Shown here one piece after another: positions 1 to 12,408 of a stretch of 64,000 nucleotides of DNA. The translations under genes and the position numbers were made by a program. This DNA is from Microascus cirrosus (taxonomy: Eukaryota > Ascomycota > Sordariomycetes > Microascales > Microascaceae). The first letter of the stretch is position 1, and every line of letters begins with the position of its first letter. A model generated the notes under the pieces. The model was not told where the DNA came from. It worked only from the letters and a program-made list of their open reading frames with translations, and made no database searches. The stretch lies in contig JAMBUN010000063.1 in assembly GCA_030271035.1 (NCBI GenBank), positions 62,001 through 126,000 on the forward strand. The letters run 5' to 3'.

Positions 1-605
1 CCAGCCGTAACAGAGATCAATCTTGGTGCTTCCCCGCTCCACAATCCTAGTTCATTGATGTTATTGCACTCCTGACACGGAGTAATTGTTCGCGTTAGAG
101 CTCGCGGTTCGAGACAGAGTGCGCTTGGAAAGTTACCAAGTGGCATTTCCCAGCTACCAGGGGTCCTCAGCTATTGGTGGGGCTCTGCAGGAGGGTCCAG
201 CCAGGTGTTCATAGCGCGGAAAAAGAAACGAATGTTACCATGTTCATGTACGGCTGCTGCCAACTGTATACTACCTTGGCGGACCTCACAACCAAACCCA
301 AAGACAAAGCTCGACAGATGATATCACATGTGTACAGCCCACAATGATACGTATCAATTCGTGAATTCGCAATCTCGACCTATAATACACGACGAGAGCC
401 TTTGTAGTAGATCCCTTTTCTGACACATGCGCTTAGGGCAAAGCCATGTCACCCAACCCTCGCGTGTGATGACCAATCTGAGGCGAGATTGCCTTTCCGC
501 AGACCAAACAATACCCGAACGAGACGACCAGACCCAGGAAAACGAGGAAAAGTTAAAGGCAACCCTGAAATAAAACAAGTAACAGACTGAGTGGAGCCGT
601 ATAGC
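1..605. other. Intergenic, left edge of window
   Basis: No open frame here looks like a conserved protein. The stretch lies downstream of the minus-strand NBR1-type gene and probably holds its 3' untranslated region at the right end. I see no tRNA, rRNA or repeat. Confidence 0.5.
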
Positions 606-3450
606 TCACTTGGCGGCAGACTTCAGCTTCGGATCCTCGAGGAACTCTTCGTCTGAGGCATCCAGTATGTCGTACTCCTCGTCCGTGAGGAATCCATCGT
701 CCGAACCATCCCACGCGTCAACGTCACCCCTGAACTCCTCCAGCTCATCAAACTCGGCCTCATGAGATGGAGAAGACGACCCCTCGTCCTTCGCCTTCTC
801 CTGATGAATGCTCGACACTGGAGACTCCTTCTCGAGCTTTGGGAACACCATCTGGCTGCTGCTGACAGTGGGCTCCGCCTTCTTAGGGGTTCCATCCGGG
901 TTCGCCGCCACATCAGAAACAGTCTTCGGCGCCTGAACATTAACATCACACCACAGCCGATGGCCAAACCTCAGGCCGTCAGGCGCAGTCAGGCGCCAAT
1001 ACGAGATGATCTTGCCCTCGCGAGGCGGCGTACGTAGAAGTACCGTAAACGGATACTCCTGGCCAGGCTCGAGCGCATGGTAGCACACTGTCGACTCTGA
1101 TGCAGAGACGAGTTCCGAGATGCCAGCGGGGTGGTTAGAGTCGACGTGGCCCATGTAATCACCACCAACAAACTTGACCGCGCAGCCCGGAGGCCACGCA
1201 ACATCGCCCGAGTTGCGGAGAATCCATGTCTGCTCAAACACGCAGTTCGGCTGGATCACCGTCCCATCCATGACGGTATCTCGCACGTAGACGGCGCCGA
1301 GCTCCCAAGCTGACGGCTTCTTCTTTTCTTGCACGGTGACGGCTGGCTCCTCCTCCTTCGCCTCAGGCTCGGGCCGGGTCTCGGTAACCTGGTTTGCCTT
1401 CTCTGTAACAGCAGGCTCTGATGGCTCAACACTCACTACGGCACGTGGGCTGGAGATCGTAGGCTTCGGAGACGGCGCGGCCTTGGAGGCGGTATCACCC
1501 ATCAAGGGCATATCAGCCCCAGCCAAATCGGTGCCAGAGGTACTCACAGTCGCGTGGCGGACAGCGGTCTTGAATTTGATAAGGGGGTGGGTCTTGTTGT
1601 GAGTGTTTTTGGGATGAGCCTCGCAGGTACTGCAGAAGTCCGTGTCCGGGCAGATAGCACACTTGTAACGAACGCCAGTGATATAGGTCACTACTGAACC
1701 AGTGGCGCACATGGGCCCATCGCAGCAGATGCCCTGGTGGACAGTGCGGTTCCTGAAGCGTAATGGCTCAGGAAGAGGGTCGTAGAGCGGCGCAAAGCGA
1801 TGACCGGCGTGCTCCTCCTGGCTCTTTGGCAGGCAATCGTTGCAGTAGTCCCAGTCGGGGCAGTCGAGACACTTGTGCCGAATGCCTCGGATGAACTGAA
1901 ACGTAGTTAGCAATTTCATCTCCAAACATGCACCAAAAGAAATGACCTAGTGCCATAATGGTGAAGTATACCTTATCACAGCCATCGCAAATAGCATTGT
2001 GTGCCTTGTTGCGGCCGGGTGCCAGCTTGGCCGAGACATGGTCGGCAACGGGCAGATGAGGCGTAGCTGGCGCGAATCCATGTTTGGGGTGGTGGCCGTG
2101 GTTGTCCTTGGCAAAGCAGTCTTTGCAGAGGTCGAAATCCACGCACGTGTCGCAGTTCAAGAAGTTATGCTCGGGAAGTTCTATTATTACCTCATTAGCG
2201 CTGGGAAACCGGGGCGTGCCCCCTGTTGGGCCGAGAGAGGGAAGCGGGTGAGCAAACCTCGAACACAGTTGTTGCAAGCCCGAACGGGGACAAAAGGCTC
2301 GAAAGAAGGAAGGCTGGGCTTGTTCTGGCGAAGATCGGTTGCGACCTCGAGATCTTGCGCCATGCCCTGCGTCAGTCCCTTCCTCAGGACCTCCTCGATC
2401 GCCTTCAGCTGATCCGCATTGGGCTCCTTCTTGGGCTTAGGCTTGGTCTTCGGCGGAAGTTTCTCGGTAGTGCTTGTCACAAACACGCCATTCCTCTTGA
2501 AGCGCTTGATCATCCAGTGCTCTGGCCCGTAGCATGTAATGCCACTCTGAACGCAGGACATACAGAGATCAAAGTCGTCATCGTCGCATTTACTGCAGTG
2601 GTAGTGGGTGTCGGGAATCGTCCGCTCGCAACTGTTGCAGCACACACGGAAATCGCCAAAGCCAAGCGTGGCGTACGGCGACACCCCGCTCTCCTCAACC
2701 GCAGGCGAGCTGAGATCGAGCATATCTACAGCCGCATTTCCTGTAGGTACATCGAAGGCTGTGAAAGCCTTGAGATCTGGGCTAGACTTGGACAAGATGT
2801 CAAGCGGCTCCTTCTTGGGCACCTCGGGGGCGCCGGCCAGAGACTGCGCAACTTGATGGGCATCTGACTCGGCCTCAACGGCAGGCCTGGGGCGGAGGGG
2901 AATTGTCTGGGTGGTACCCTGCTGTTCGGGTTCGGTACGGGTTTCGACGTTCTCGCTGGAAGTTTCGTTCTCGTCCTTGCTAACAGGAGTCTCCTCTTGG
3001 AGCTCCGCTTGGGCAGCTTCCTCCTCCGTCTCAACGGTGGCCGGGTGGGGCTTTTGCGTCTCTTGCTGAATGTCAGTGACGCGGATCTTTAGCTTCGCCT
3101 TGGCCTTGGCGGCACGGTGAAGCTGCTTGTAGACGGAGACATTGGAACGATCGAGGACAATGTAGGAACCAGCCGAATCGGAGTATCGTTCGATCCTGCA
3201 GGGGTATCCGGCGGGGATATGGAGGAACTCGCGGATCTGTTTACGCAACTGAGTTTAGCAGTCGGGTATACGTTGAGGTGACAAGAGAGTCGGAGAAACT
3301 GGAGGTGAAATGTATATGGCACGCGACACCTACCTTGTCCTCAAATGTGTTGATGTTGATGTCACGAAGATTGAGCTTGAACCGACGAGTGACACCAAAG
3401 TGGTTCACCTTGATGTTGACGCCCTGGGCGCCAGCCGGTGGTGCCGACAT
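606..3450 (-). CDS. NBR1-type selective autophagy receptor (PB1, four ZZ fingers, FW domain)
   Basis: Four exons read 3450-3334, 3236-2258, 2180-1972 and 1895-606, giving 864 codons plus stop with phases that match. In order: an N-terminal PB1-like region (residues about 10-85), four ZZ-type zinc fingers with CxxC pairs (first near residue 240, the second and third interrupted by introns at their cysteine clusters), then the NBR1 FW domain (starts WELGAVYVRDTVMDGT) and an acidic tail. The FW domain plus ZZ fingers identifies the NBR1 family, cargo receptors that bind Atg8 and, in fungi, link selective autophagy to the vacuole. The tail has EEYDIL, which fits an acidic W/Y/F-x-x-L/I/V Atg8-interacting motif. 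I see no UBA domain at the C-terminus, unlike animal NBR1. The intron choices restore the CxxC-x10-CxxC spacing of the fingers, which supports them. The start is the first ATG before the PB1 region. Confidence 0.9.
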
Positions 3451-6400
3451 TATTTATAGTATCTCTAATGGTGAAGTTCCGAATTAGCTATCATCGGCGA
3501 CAGGATACAATTCGAAATTCGAGTGTGTTCAAGGGAAGTCAAAAGACCGATGCACCCAGGGTGGTCTTACCGACACCTGAGTATATCGGGGCGGAGGCGA
3601 TAAGCACGATGGGACGCCCCACCGGTATCAATAGATAGAGCTGTATGGGGAATCGAAGAGGACTAGATCGGAACTGAGTTCAAAAGGAATTTGCGACGGC
3701 CAGAGCCTGATGATATCTGAAAGAGATATCCTTGGCAAATCCCCAGCGATGGGTCCGATGCTTGCTTCTTGGGGCTGTAATAAATGAGGAGAGGGAAAGG
3801 AAAGGAATGGGCGGCAACCGATGACGAGGGATGGAGTTTGGGGGTCGCCTTGCTTTTGGCCTCGGGCGGTCGACATTAGGAAGGAAGCCTGGGGCGAGTG
3901 GGTTGTACTCCCGCTGAAGGTACCCACTCAGGCGACGGGGATGGGCGGGGCGGTCAGGCGAGTTCAGTGACCGCCTACCCCAAGCCATTAATGACAAGAA
4001 AGTCCACTGACGCAAGCCCCTTTCAGTGGGCTCGGTGGGCTCGGGTTCAGCAGGAGGAGTTGCGGGGTGATGACACGTGAGGGCCCGGGGGTACAAGGTA
4101 GCGAAGGTAGAAGGTACGGCCAGCAATTCTCGGTTTGCTGTGGTCGGTACGACAGGGAATACGTCAGCAGAGATTCGGCGGCAGGTACATCCCCTCTGAA
4201 GACGGCAGGCTCCAGTACAGGGCCTCCTAATAATGCATCATAGCACCTCCATCGTGGCCGCCTCGACAGGAAGGTCACGCGTGTTCTGGACAAATAACGG
4301 AAGTGGGGAATTTCACTTTATCACTTCCAGCTTTCCATGCTACGGCCGGACACAACGAAGCATTCCAATTGGCTTCGGGAAGAGACGACCTCGGGGCCTG
4401 AGTGCCAGGCTCCCTCCTCTGGGCCAACAACGGCGTGCGCTCAAACGGAAGGGGCCGCCAACGGCACAGGGGCGAGAAGGCCAGGCTTCTTTCGATCACT
4501 CTTCGCCCCTCCTTGAGTTTCATGCCCCGGTTTGGCCCCGGGGTCCCGCCAAGCGGTCTGGCACCCTCGAGGTTTATGCAGGCCGACTCTCCCTGCTTCC
4601 AATTGGAGGGCAGAATGACGGAAGCTGCCCATTTCCCAGTCAGGATGTCCTTCTCTGGTCTTCCGATCGCCGCCTGCCGCAGACGCTTGCGTCTGTCACA
4701 CAAATGATGGGCCCTTCAGCTCACTGGCCCATCGATTAGGTTCGCACGCTAGCGGCCCATTACCCCAGCATCCCTTGAATGAAGTAATACGGGGCTCGTC
4801 GAGCTTCATATGAGTCGCGGTGTAAGAAGGAAGTGTCTCACAACAGGCGCAACAATTGCACCACTTCATGACAAGTGTGATTCGCCAAGAAGAACGAGCT
4901 CCATCGATGATGTATTTAGTTTACCTCCCTCGGCGGACCTCGCTGCCTGTTCCACAAACGGCACACCTGGGAACCCTCTGACAATCAGCAACGACAGACC
5001 AGGCTTGGATGACAGGTCCCAGCGCCCATCAGTGTATTAGAACATCATGAGCTGGCTCCAAACAATACAGAACGAAGAGAGGTCGATAAGCAACCTCGTA
5101 GAGCTTGCCCCGGTCTCCTCCCTACATCACAGCAGCTGCATCTACCATATTCGGGACCGGCATCATCTACTCGGCATTGTAAACTATCTGTTTCTTTGCT
5201 TTTGTATCTGCTCCGTATCATTAGCTAATAGCAATGAGAAACCCGAATCGGACATAACCTGCCTCCGATCCGAGCCTCGCGTAGCCACTGATGGACACCG
5301 GGACTCCCACGGAGTTGATGCCTTCGCCCTTACCCCATTTGACTTTTCCCGCACGCCACCAACTGAGCTTGTGATCCCAACAACCAATAACGTCGCCCCT
5401 TCTCAACCCCTCGTCCCACTGTACATAAAGGGCAGCTTTGTGCTCCGCAGGAAACGTCCTCCCAGGAAACCTCCCAGCCTCGCATCTATTCCCGGCTATC
5501 TAGCAGTGACGACCAGTCACCCGCGCGACTGATTGGAAGCTTCACCATCAAGTTTGGCCCATTCTTGTACATATGAAACCGTTGGACGTTGGACGTTGGA
5601 CCTCAGGCTGCGAGATAAACAGGCGAGGGCGGCGGGCAAATCGGACTCCCTTCTACGAGAAGACTGTCTGTTTCATGACGTTGTTATGGTTCACTAGCAT
5701 CAACACGCCTCCTGAGCTTCGCTTGTTAGGAGTCTAGATCAGGCGTTGCTTAATAGGCAGCTATAGTTGCCCCATCAGGGCCCAATCTCAACACAGGCCT
5801 ATTGAGAGCACATACGCCATTCTCCCCGCAATACTCCGTTAGGGACCCGTCATTGATAGCCACAATGCTAGTCTTTTACCTAAAGCAACTAGCAGCAAGT
5901 CTCGAAACCCTACGAACGACGAGGAGGCCAAACAAATCCAACTAGAGTCGCACACCAAAGGGGAGAGCTACGCCTAAGAACACGAAGAACACTATAGGGC
6001 AAAACAGACACCAGGTCCCGCAATAACATGCCTGTGTATAGAATGCTTACCAACAAAAAAGCTAAGAACCTCCTGTTTGGACTCCTCCCAGAACGCCATA
6101 TCGGAGAACCCACCGCTTTTCCCAGTGACCGCATGAAACAGAACGGCCGAAGGGCCGATACCCGGAAATAAACAGGATAAAACGTGCAAGACGCGCTCTG
6201 ACGAGAAAAAAGGTTGTGTCGGTTGAATGGAGGCTCGGGGCAGTTGGGAAGCAAAAGCGGAAATCGCCATATCATCCAGTAGGTAAAAGGTAAAACAGAT
6301 AAAACAGAATGTTAAGAGGACGCGACGAACCGTATACAGCAATAGAAGAGAGTCCTCAGCGACTTCCATGAGATGGGACCCGCATTGTCAGCTGTCTCGA

Positions 6401-6663
6401 CGGGCAGAATGGCAGTGAACCCTTTATCCAAACCAAAGATCCAAGGCAATAGAGTCCATCTGACAGAGCTAGGATCAACCGCAAGTGCCGAAAGCAACGG
6501 ACCCAATAGTCAACAGGCAGCTGTTCGGCATGATATAGGCATACAGTTCGCCACCACCACCCACCCGCGGCGAGTCGAAAGCCGGTTGTGATTAAACGAG
6601 ACTAACAAAAGGCGTAAACATAAGGTAGATTGAAAGGAAGCGCCGGTAGTCGTCTTCGCATAA
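3451..6663. other. 3.2-kb intergenic region upstream of the NBR1-type gene
   Basis: Several overlapping frames of 60-170 codons occur on both strands (for example 4233-4739 and 5047-5532). They lack recognisable domains, coding-like composition or sensible splice partners. The right end should hold the 3' region of the Barentsz-type gene and the left end the NBR1 promoter. I see no mobile element or RNA gene. Confidence 0.55.
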
Positions 6664-8892
6664 CTATTGCGGGTAGTACATCATGCCAGGAGCAGCTTGG
6701 TACGGGTAGAAGCCCTCGGGGCTCGGCGTTACAACGCCTCCCATCGGGACAGACCCCGGCTGGTACCCCTGAGGGCCTGGATAGCCAGGGAATGGGTTCA
6801 TCGGCGGTAACTGGGAAGGGTCGTAGTAGTAAACCATGCCATTGACCTCCTGGGCGACGAGGTTCTGTGGCTGTGCATTGCCTTGTCCACCCTGTGAGTC
6901 TGGCGGGCTCTGCGGTGGGTAGCCGGTGGGCTGTGCCTGCGGTCCTGACGGAACATAGGTCGGTGCTGTCGCTGGCTGGCCTTGCATACCGCCCGGCGCG
7001 TACGGTTGGGGGTAGTAATACCCCTGTTGTGGCTGCATGGCTGGGTACGGCTGGTTGTAGTAAGGTTGTTGATAGGGATTCGGCTGGAATGGCACCGCGT
7101 GGATGGCACGTTCCGGGATCTGTGACAAAGGCGTGCCAGTCGACTGTTGGGACTGGAATGAGGGGTGGCGTGCATGGGCATCGGGAGGGCCGCCATTGTC
7201 CATCTGAACAGGAACTTGCTGGTGGAAAGCTTGCTGGTACGTGTGAGGAGGCTGAGTTTGGGCCTGTGGTTGTTGTTGTTGTTGAGGATGCTGAGCCAAG
7301 GCGGGAGATTCAATGTCGGCAACGGAGACGGCCTTCTGAGGTCGAGGTTGGTACATAGGGGGTTGAGGTTGGTTTTCTGGGAAGCTGGGTTTCTGAGGGA
7401 GCGGATGGGTCTGGGGAGGAGGTAGGTTATTGATAGATGGCTCGAACGTCGCCCTATCCACAGGTTGCGGCGGGATATCTGCCGGCCCTGGTTGATCGGG
7501 CCTGGTCGTGGGTGGCAGACGGACCACAGGCCTTGACGGATCAGGGGGCAAGGGAGGACGGGAGACGACCGAACCCGTTGGTGAGAACATGTAGTCTCTA
7601 CCATCCGGCGCGAGAGACGAGCGTCGGCTCCGAGGGATACTAGGGCTGTACACACTACCCCCGTAGTAGCTTCCGCCGCCAATAACACTTGTCCGCCTAG
7701 ACCAACCACCAACGGATCCCAGTACGGACCTCGGTCCCCTTCCTCCTCTCATGGCCGGTTTCTGATTCGGCCGCATAGCCCGAGGGATAAAGATAAACGA
7801 CCGATCAATCGCAGGGAAGATATACCGAGGAGGATTATCGGGAAGAGATATCCGCACCGGTTTGTCCCGCCGTAGAGGAGGCCGATGGTCCGGTAGCTTG
7901 GTGTATTGCATTACCTGCAGCCCAGGCACTACCACCGGGGCCTTCATCGGGGGAAAGAAGACCCTGACCTGCGCATTACCGACGTGCTTTTCCGTGGATA
8001 GCATTCGGTTGATTGGCGTCGGATTAGGCGCGCACACCGGAATATGCCCATTACCATTTGGAGGACCTTCATCGTGCGTACGTCTGGGCGGTCGAGGGCG
8101 GGCAGGCTCCACAACAGCTTCGTGCATATCATGCGCCCATGGTCCGCTGACGGTTGGGTCCGACGGGCCCTGTTGCTGTGTGTGGCTGTAGGCACAGAAT
8201 TGTGAGTTGAACGTTCGCCTAGAAAGAGTGATAGGGAGGGAGACTCACCTGTAGGGAACGAAGGAGTTGCCGAAGCCGCCGCGGCCCCTGCCGCCGCGGA
8301 CTGGCCTTGGGAATGGACGGAAACCATTCGCGGCGGGGCCCGCATGCCGATGGTCGTGCATGAAGAAGGCCCCTCGGTTAGGCACAAAGGCCGGGTCCTC
8401 GTCCCTCCGACGCTTGTATTCCTCATGCTCGCGGCGTCGGCGGTCCCCGGCAGGGCCTTGGGCAGGGCGAGATACCGAGGCAGAGCTGACGATGAGCGGT
8501 GCATCAGGCGGGAGCTTGGGTGGGCTAGTAGAGACAACGTCATCGAAATGCATCTCCTCGACCCGCTCGGCCTGGTCGGTGATGGCCAGGTCATGGAGCA
8601 TCATCTCTGCATCGGAGACGGCCTTGCTCGGGGCTTGGTTGGTCGAGGCAGGCTGGCCTGGAGGCTTCACGGTGCCGTTCCCCGGCGGCTTGCCGGAATT
8701 GGCTACAGTCGGCGAGGAGTCGTCCTCAATATTGCTTGTGTCGCTGTCATCGGCAGGGTCGTCATCGTCGGTAAGGCCCGACCCGTCGGTGAGGGAGTCA
8801 TCGTCGAGTTCGAGGGCATCGGGGCCTCCTTCATCGTCCCCTTCATCCTCCACCCGGCGACGGCCGATCCTTCTGCGTCTGGGTGCGGCCAT
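6664..8892 (-). CDS. Barentsz/CASC3 (MLN51)-type exon-junction-complex protein, Btz domain
   Basis: Two exons, 8892-8249 and 8185-6664, encode 721 residues. The N-terminal 100 residues are acidic and basic low-complexity. Residues about 160-240 carry the Btz (SELOR) signature: DPAFVPNRGAFFMHD, an Arg/Gly-rich patch, and across the intron GPWAHDMHE. In this family these segments wrap eIF4AIII in the exon junction complex, which marks spliced mRNA for export, localisation and decay. The splice at 8248/8186 joins VPYS to HTQQQ and brings the two halves of the domain together, which is strong support for the model. The C-terminal 400 residues are rich in Pro, Gln and Tyr with short poly-Gln tracts and end in YYPQ; they are probably disordered. 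An EJC core protein suits this intron-dense genome. The exact ortholog name is not certain. Confidence 0.85.
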
Positions 8893-11150
8893 GGCTTATC
8901 TGGGGAATGACCAGGCAGGGAGGGTAAGGTAGTTGCCGCAGGGAAGAGAAGGCGGGATCAGTGATCCAGGCAAGAGGGCTTCGATGGCACCCCTAGTCTA
9001 TCACACCAGAACGATCGAGTTGGTCATCAAGGCGGAGAAGGGGATTGATGGCGCAGATAGGTGACGGTGATAGAAAATTATGACGTGAACAGGGAACAAC
9101 CGCCCTGCGGTGCAGAGAAGCGAAGCGAGTAATACAGGCAGCGATTACAAAAAATTAGGACAGGTTCGTGGGATAGATCGTCGCGAAATTAAGGGTAATA
9201 CAGCGAGCGTTCCTCCGTCGTTTGAAACGTGCTGTTGGAAGAAAGACCGCCGGAAGGTTTGATGATGTGGGTTGATGGGGAGGGACATCGAAAGTCTTCC
9301 GGCTGTGCCCTCTCAACTTGTTATAATAATTTGATCCCGCCCGAGTGTTGCTTTTCCGGAGGTGCGCCGCCGTTAGAGGCACGCAGCCAGTAACCGCACT
9401 GTGTTATACTAAGACTTCAGGGCGTATTAGCAGAGGGACGCAAGGTTCATCTCGGCGAGGAGAGTAACCGATTTTGGAGAGTGGCTGGGTTAAACACAGT
9501 GAGAACAGTCTAAGCGCCTGGAAATCTCGTGCTGGAATCCGTCATCATTTCTGTCGACCGTTAAAAGCAACCCATGAATCCAAGAGGAGCCCCCAAGTCA
9601 TTTGTTCAACATGGGCTGTTGAGCAAGTAAACGCTCTGCCAGTTGTCAGCCCCCCACGATTCCTCGGACGCATGCACGATGCAGCGTGGCTGCCGGTGGT
9701 TTTACCAACAAGAAACTGTTTCTCTGCTAGCTGGAGCTGCGGGTGGTACGCAGCTTTCCTCGGGTGGACCGGATCGAGGTCAGGCCCCGATCGCAGACCC
9801 GGCACAGCGATACTTGGCCCAACGCCGAAGGCGAACATGCCAGGAAACGGGCCCCCTCATGTCAGTCTTAAAGACTTTTAGTCCCCCGTATCCGGGCTCG
9901 GCGAGACTCCATCGACCGGCGTCATCTTTGTGAGAGCAAATCCCTCGGACAACAAGCTCGAGGTGTGAGAGATCAGTCAAGGCGATCTCATGAGTTATGA
10001 GCTAAAAAGTACGATTGCCCGATCCCCACAAAGGGAGCCAAACAGGACCAGGCGGGCTGCGCTTATGCTGTTATCTCTTGGCTTGCCACCAGCAAAATTT
10101 ACGCCTGCAGGTTGTATGTAAGTTCCGCATCCCATTTCTCGCCTTACATCCTGTACAATCCACCCCCTTTGAAACCCGAGCCTGCCCCAGTTCCGCACGG
10201 CTCGGCGAATGGAGGCCGAGCTGCTTGCGGGTGAAGTAGGACACGGCCATGCAGCCCCCGCGCAGGACAGGCAGTCAAGTGGTGAATCTGCCCTTTATGC
10301 GGACATCTCCCAAGGCCGGAGTAGGATGCTGCCTTGTCTGCTGAGGGTGATACACAGAGCTCCCCCACAATCCATTGTTCGCGGACGCAGTAAACAAAAT
10401 AAAGGAGCAAGAAGGCCGGCCCTCGGAACAGCTTTTTAAAGCTCCGAGCTACTGATATCAGATCGTGCTGGGCCACGACCAAGGCCTTGGCTCGGCCTCA
10501 ACCAAGCTCGGGCACTACCTGAAAGATGTCAGGTGGAACATGACGGTGGCGGCAACAGAGTTTCCGTGGTGTTGTGGTCGGCTTATAGGTCTCCCTAAAC
10601 TCGCTCTCCCCCCACCCGGCCCCCCCTCTTTAAAAAAAAAATTACTCTTGATACGCCTGAAGAATCGGCTACTAGTTGGAGGTTGCGGTATCCGAGCCAG
10701 CTCTGCCACTCGTCTCCAGCCATACGCCTGGGCCCTTCCATTGTACTATTCACGAGTCAGATGGCGCCATACCCTTGCCAACTAGCCCAACACGTTACCA
10801 TTGAAGTAAGTTCATCAAGCATCTGAGCCTGAAGCTTGGTGGCTCAAGCTTCATATCAATCACATGCTTAGCACGTCGCCTTGCTCCTACCTGCCGGTAT
10901 CGGGCTAGGGAGAGCTGCCGGCTGCGTAATATATCGGGCGCAAGCGTTTTAGGGTTCACGGCGCGAGTCGTGTGTTTTTCCAGTTGCATGGGAACCAGGA
11001 TAAGCTTTCTTAGGCCTCATACGTCCCTTGTAAATATGAGCCTAATATTTGAATGCAGGCGATGTTAGGGGATATGGCATCTTGGCTCAGACATAAAGGC
11101 CTTTACCAACTCAGAACGACGTGTGGGAGTCTAAACACAGTCAGGAAATC
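8893..11150. other. 2.3-kb intergenic region
   Basis: Frames here are short and overlap on both strands with no domain I recognise. The left part is the promoter side of the Barentsz-type gene and the right part that of the small plus-strand membrane-protein gene. An A-run (10622-10630) and pyrimidine-rich stretches occur near 10.6 kb. I see no RNA gene. Confidence 0.5.
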
Positions 11151-11622
11151 ATGAATAGAACCGTAGCAGAGACTATCAGGGCCATGCTCCTGGCTACTTC
11201 CAACACCGTCGTTGACCTCGAGTCGAATACCCTCCGCATACCACGGCTCTTCCGCATGTTCACCGACGCCGATGTTCCCGAGCTCCAGCTCCTCCAGGCC
11301 GCATACCTCCTCTCGCTCGTTTCGTACGCCCTCATCCTGAACCCCCTGACGGAGCTGCTGTTCCCCTTCCCGGGTGGTCCTGCGAGGACGCAGAGGATGT
11401 GCGTCATGATCCCGCTGCTAGCGTGGGCGACCCTTGTGATGGTGAGGGCATCGAGCCTTTCCCGCCCATCACTTCCTATAAACTATCGCTAACGGTGCTG
11501 GACAGAGCTATCTGCCGTTCCGATTAATGGCGGAAGAGCCCATGCACATCATCCACGATACATATGAGAGACTGATCCAAAAACGGAGCGAGACGTTAGA
11601 CGGAGTCATAGGTGCTGAGTGA
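11151..11622 (+). CDS. Small two-exon membrane protein, unknown function
   Basis: I do not recognise this protein. Exon 1 (11151-11441) and exon 2 (11506-11622) join in frame across a 64-bp intron with donor GTGAGG, branch CTAAC and acceptor ACAG, giving 135 residues. The first 30 residues are mildly polar. Two hydrophobic segments follow, at about residues 45-65 (LLQAAYLLSLVSYALIL) and 83-100 (MCVMIPLLAWATLVM, running on across the splice into SYLPF). A short polar tail ends in TLDGVIGAE. The good splice signals and continued frame after the intron argue for a real gene rather than a chance frame. The two membrane helices suggest a small integral membrane protein; which membrane cannot be told. 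Confidence 0.6.
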
Positions 11623-12408
11623 AGGAATTGGCTATAAAACTCGGGATATCGCCTTCTCGAGGAAAATGGTACGGGGATCTCCGATCAAGGCACCGGCAAG
11701 TGCCCCGTCTCCGGTTGCATCGAGCAAAAGATCGCCTGCCGCCGCCACCTCTCTCAGACGGAACGACTTCCGGCTGTCCAGTCCGGGCGGGCGTACGGTG
11801 ACAACGGGACCCCGAGACACGACCTCGACGTTACTGCCTCATTGAGCCGCCTGCATATTTCGCACCTCGTACACGACGAGACAGAAATCCCATTGACAAC
11901 CCGGAGGCGAAGACCGTAACCGGACATGTCAGTTATGTTGGTTTAGGCTTCCAGCGGGGTCCTCAGCGCCGGCCGCACGTGATGGCTCACCAGCCGAGCT
12001 CCTCAATAGCCTGCTACCCCGCTCCACTTAGCGGCCCCCGTTCGCGCCATGCACAGCAACCCCACCTCGACCCACCGTCACCCCAGGGGAGCTCCCGCTC
12101 CAAGGGCCGAAGTGGTCGCCCTCTGCCTGCCACAATCCTCATCCCGTTTGTCCATTATTGGCAGCCAAGATCTCGCGGGATAGGCTAACCTAACGCCTCC
12201 TCCATATTCTCGTCCGCGGGTATTCAAACCTCCCATATGGCGAGTAATTGATCGTCTCGTCAACTTCCCTCGCCACACAGCACTGAGCTTCCCCACGAAA
12301 GCCGCTCTCTACTCAACCGAGCTTCTCACGCTAAAAGGAAAACACCACCATTCCTCGAGTTTCCCCGCTTCCGAAAACCTCCCAAAACCAGACTGGGGGC
12401 AAAGAAGC
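11623..12408. other. Intergenic between two plus-strand small genes
   Basis: No supported coding sequence. The last 200 bp are C-rich and pyrimidine-rich (about 12.2-12.4 kb), typical of a fungal promoter and 5' leader before the gene at 12409. Confidence 0.45.

Noticed and set aside
3454..3470. A second start for the NBR1 gene upstream of 3450
   Set aside because: No in-frame ATG with conserved text; the ATG at 3450 leads straight into the PB1 region.
4233..4739. 168-codon plus frame and its antisense partner at 4275-4703
   Set aside because: Both strands are open over the same GC-rich stretch, neither has a domain, and no splice partner is evident.
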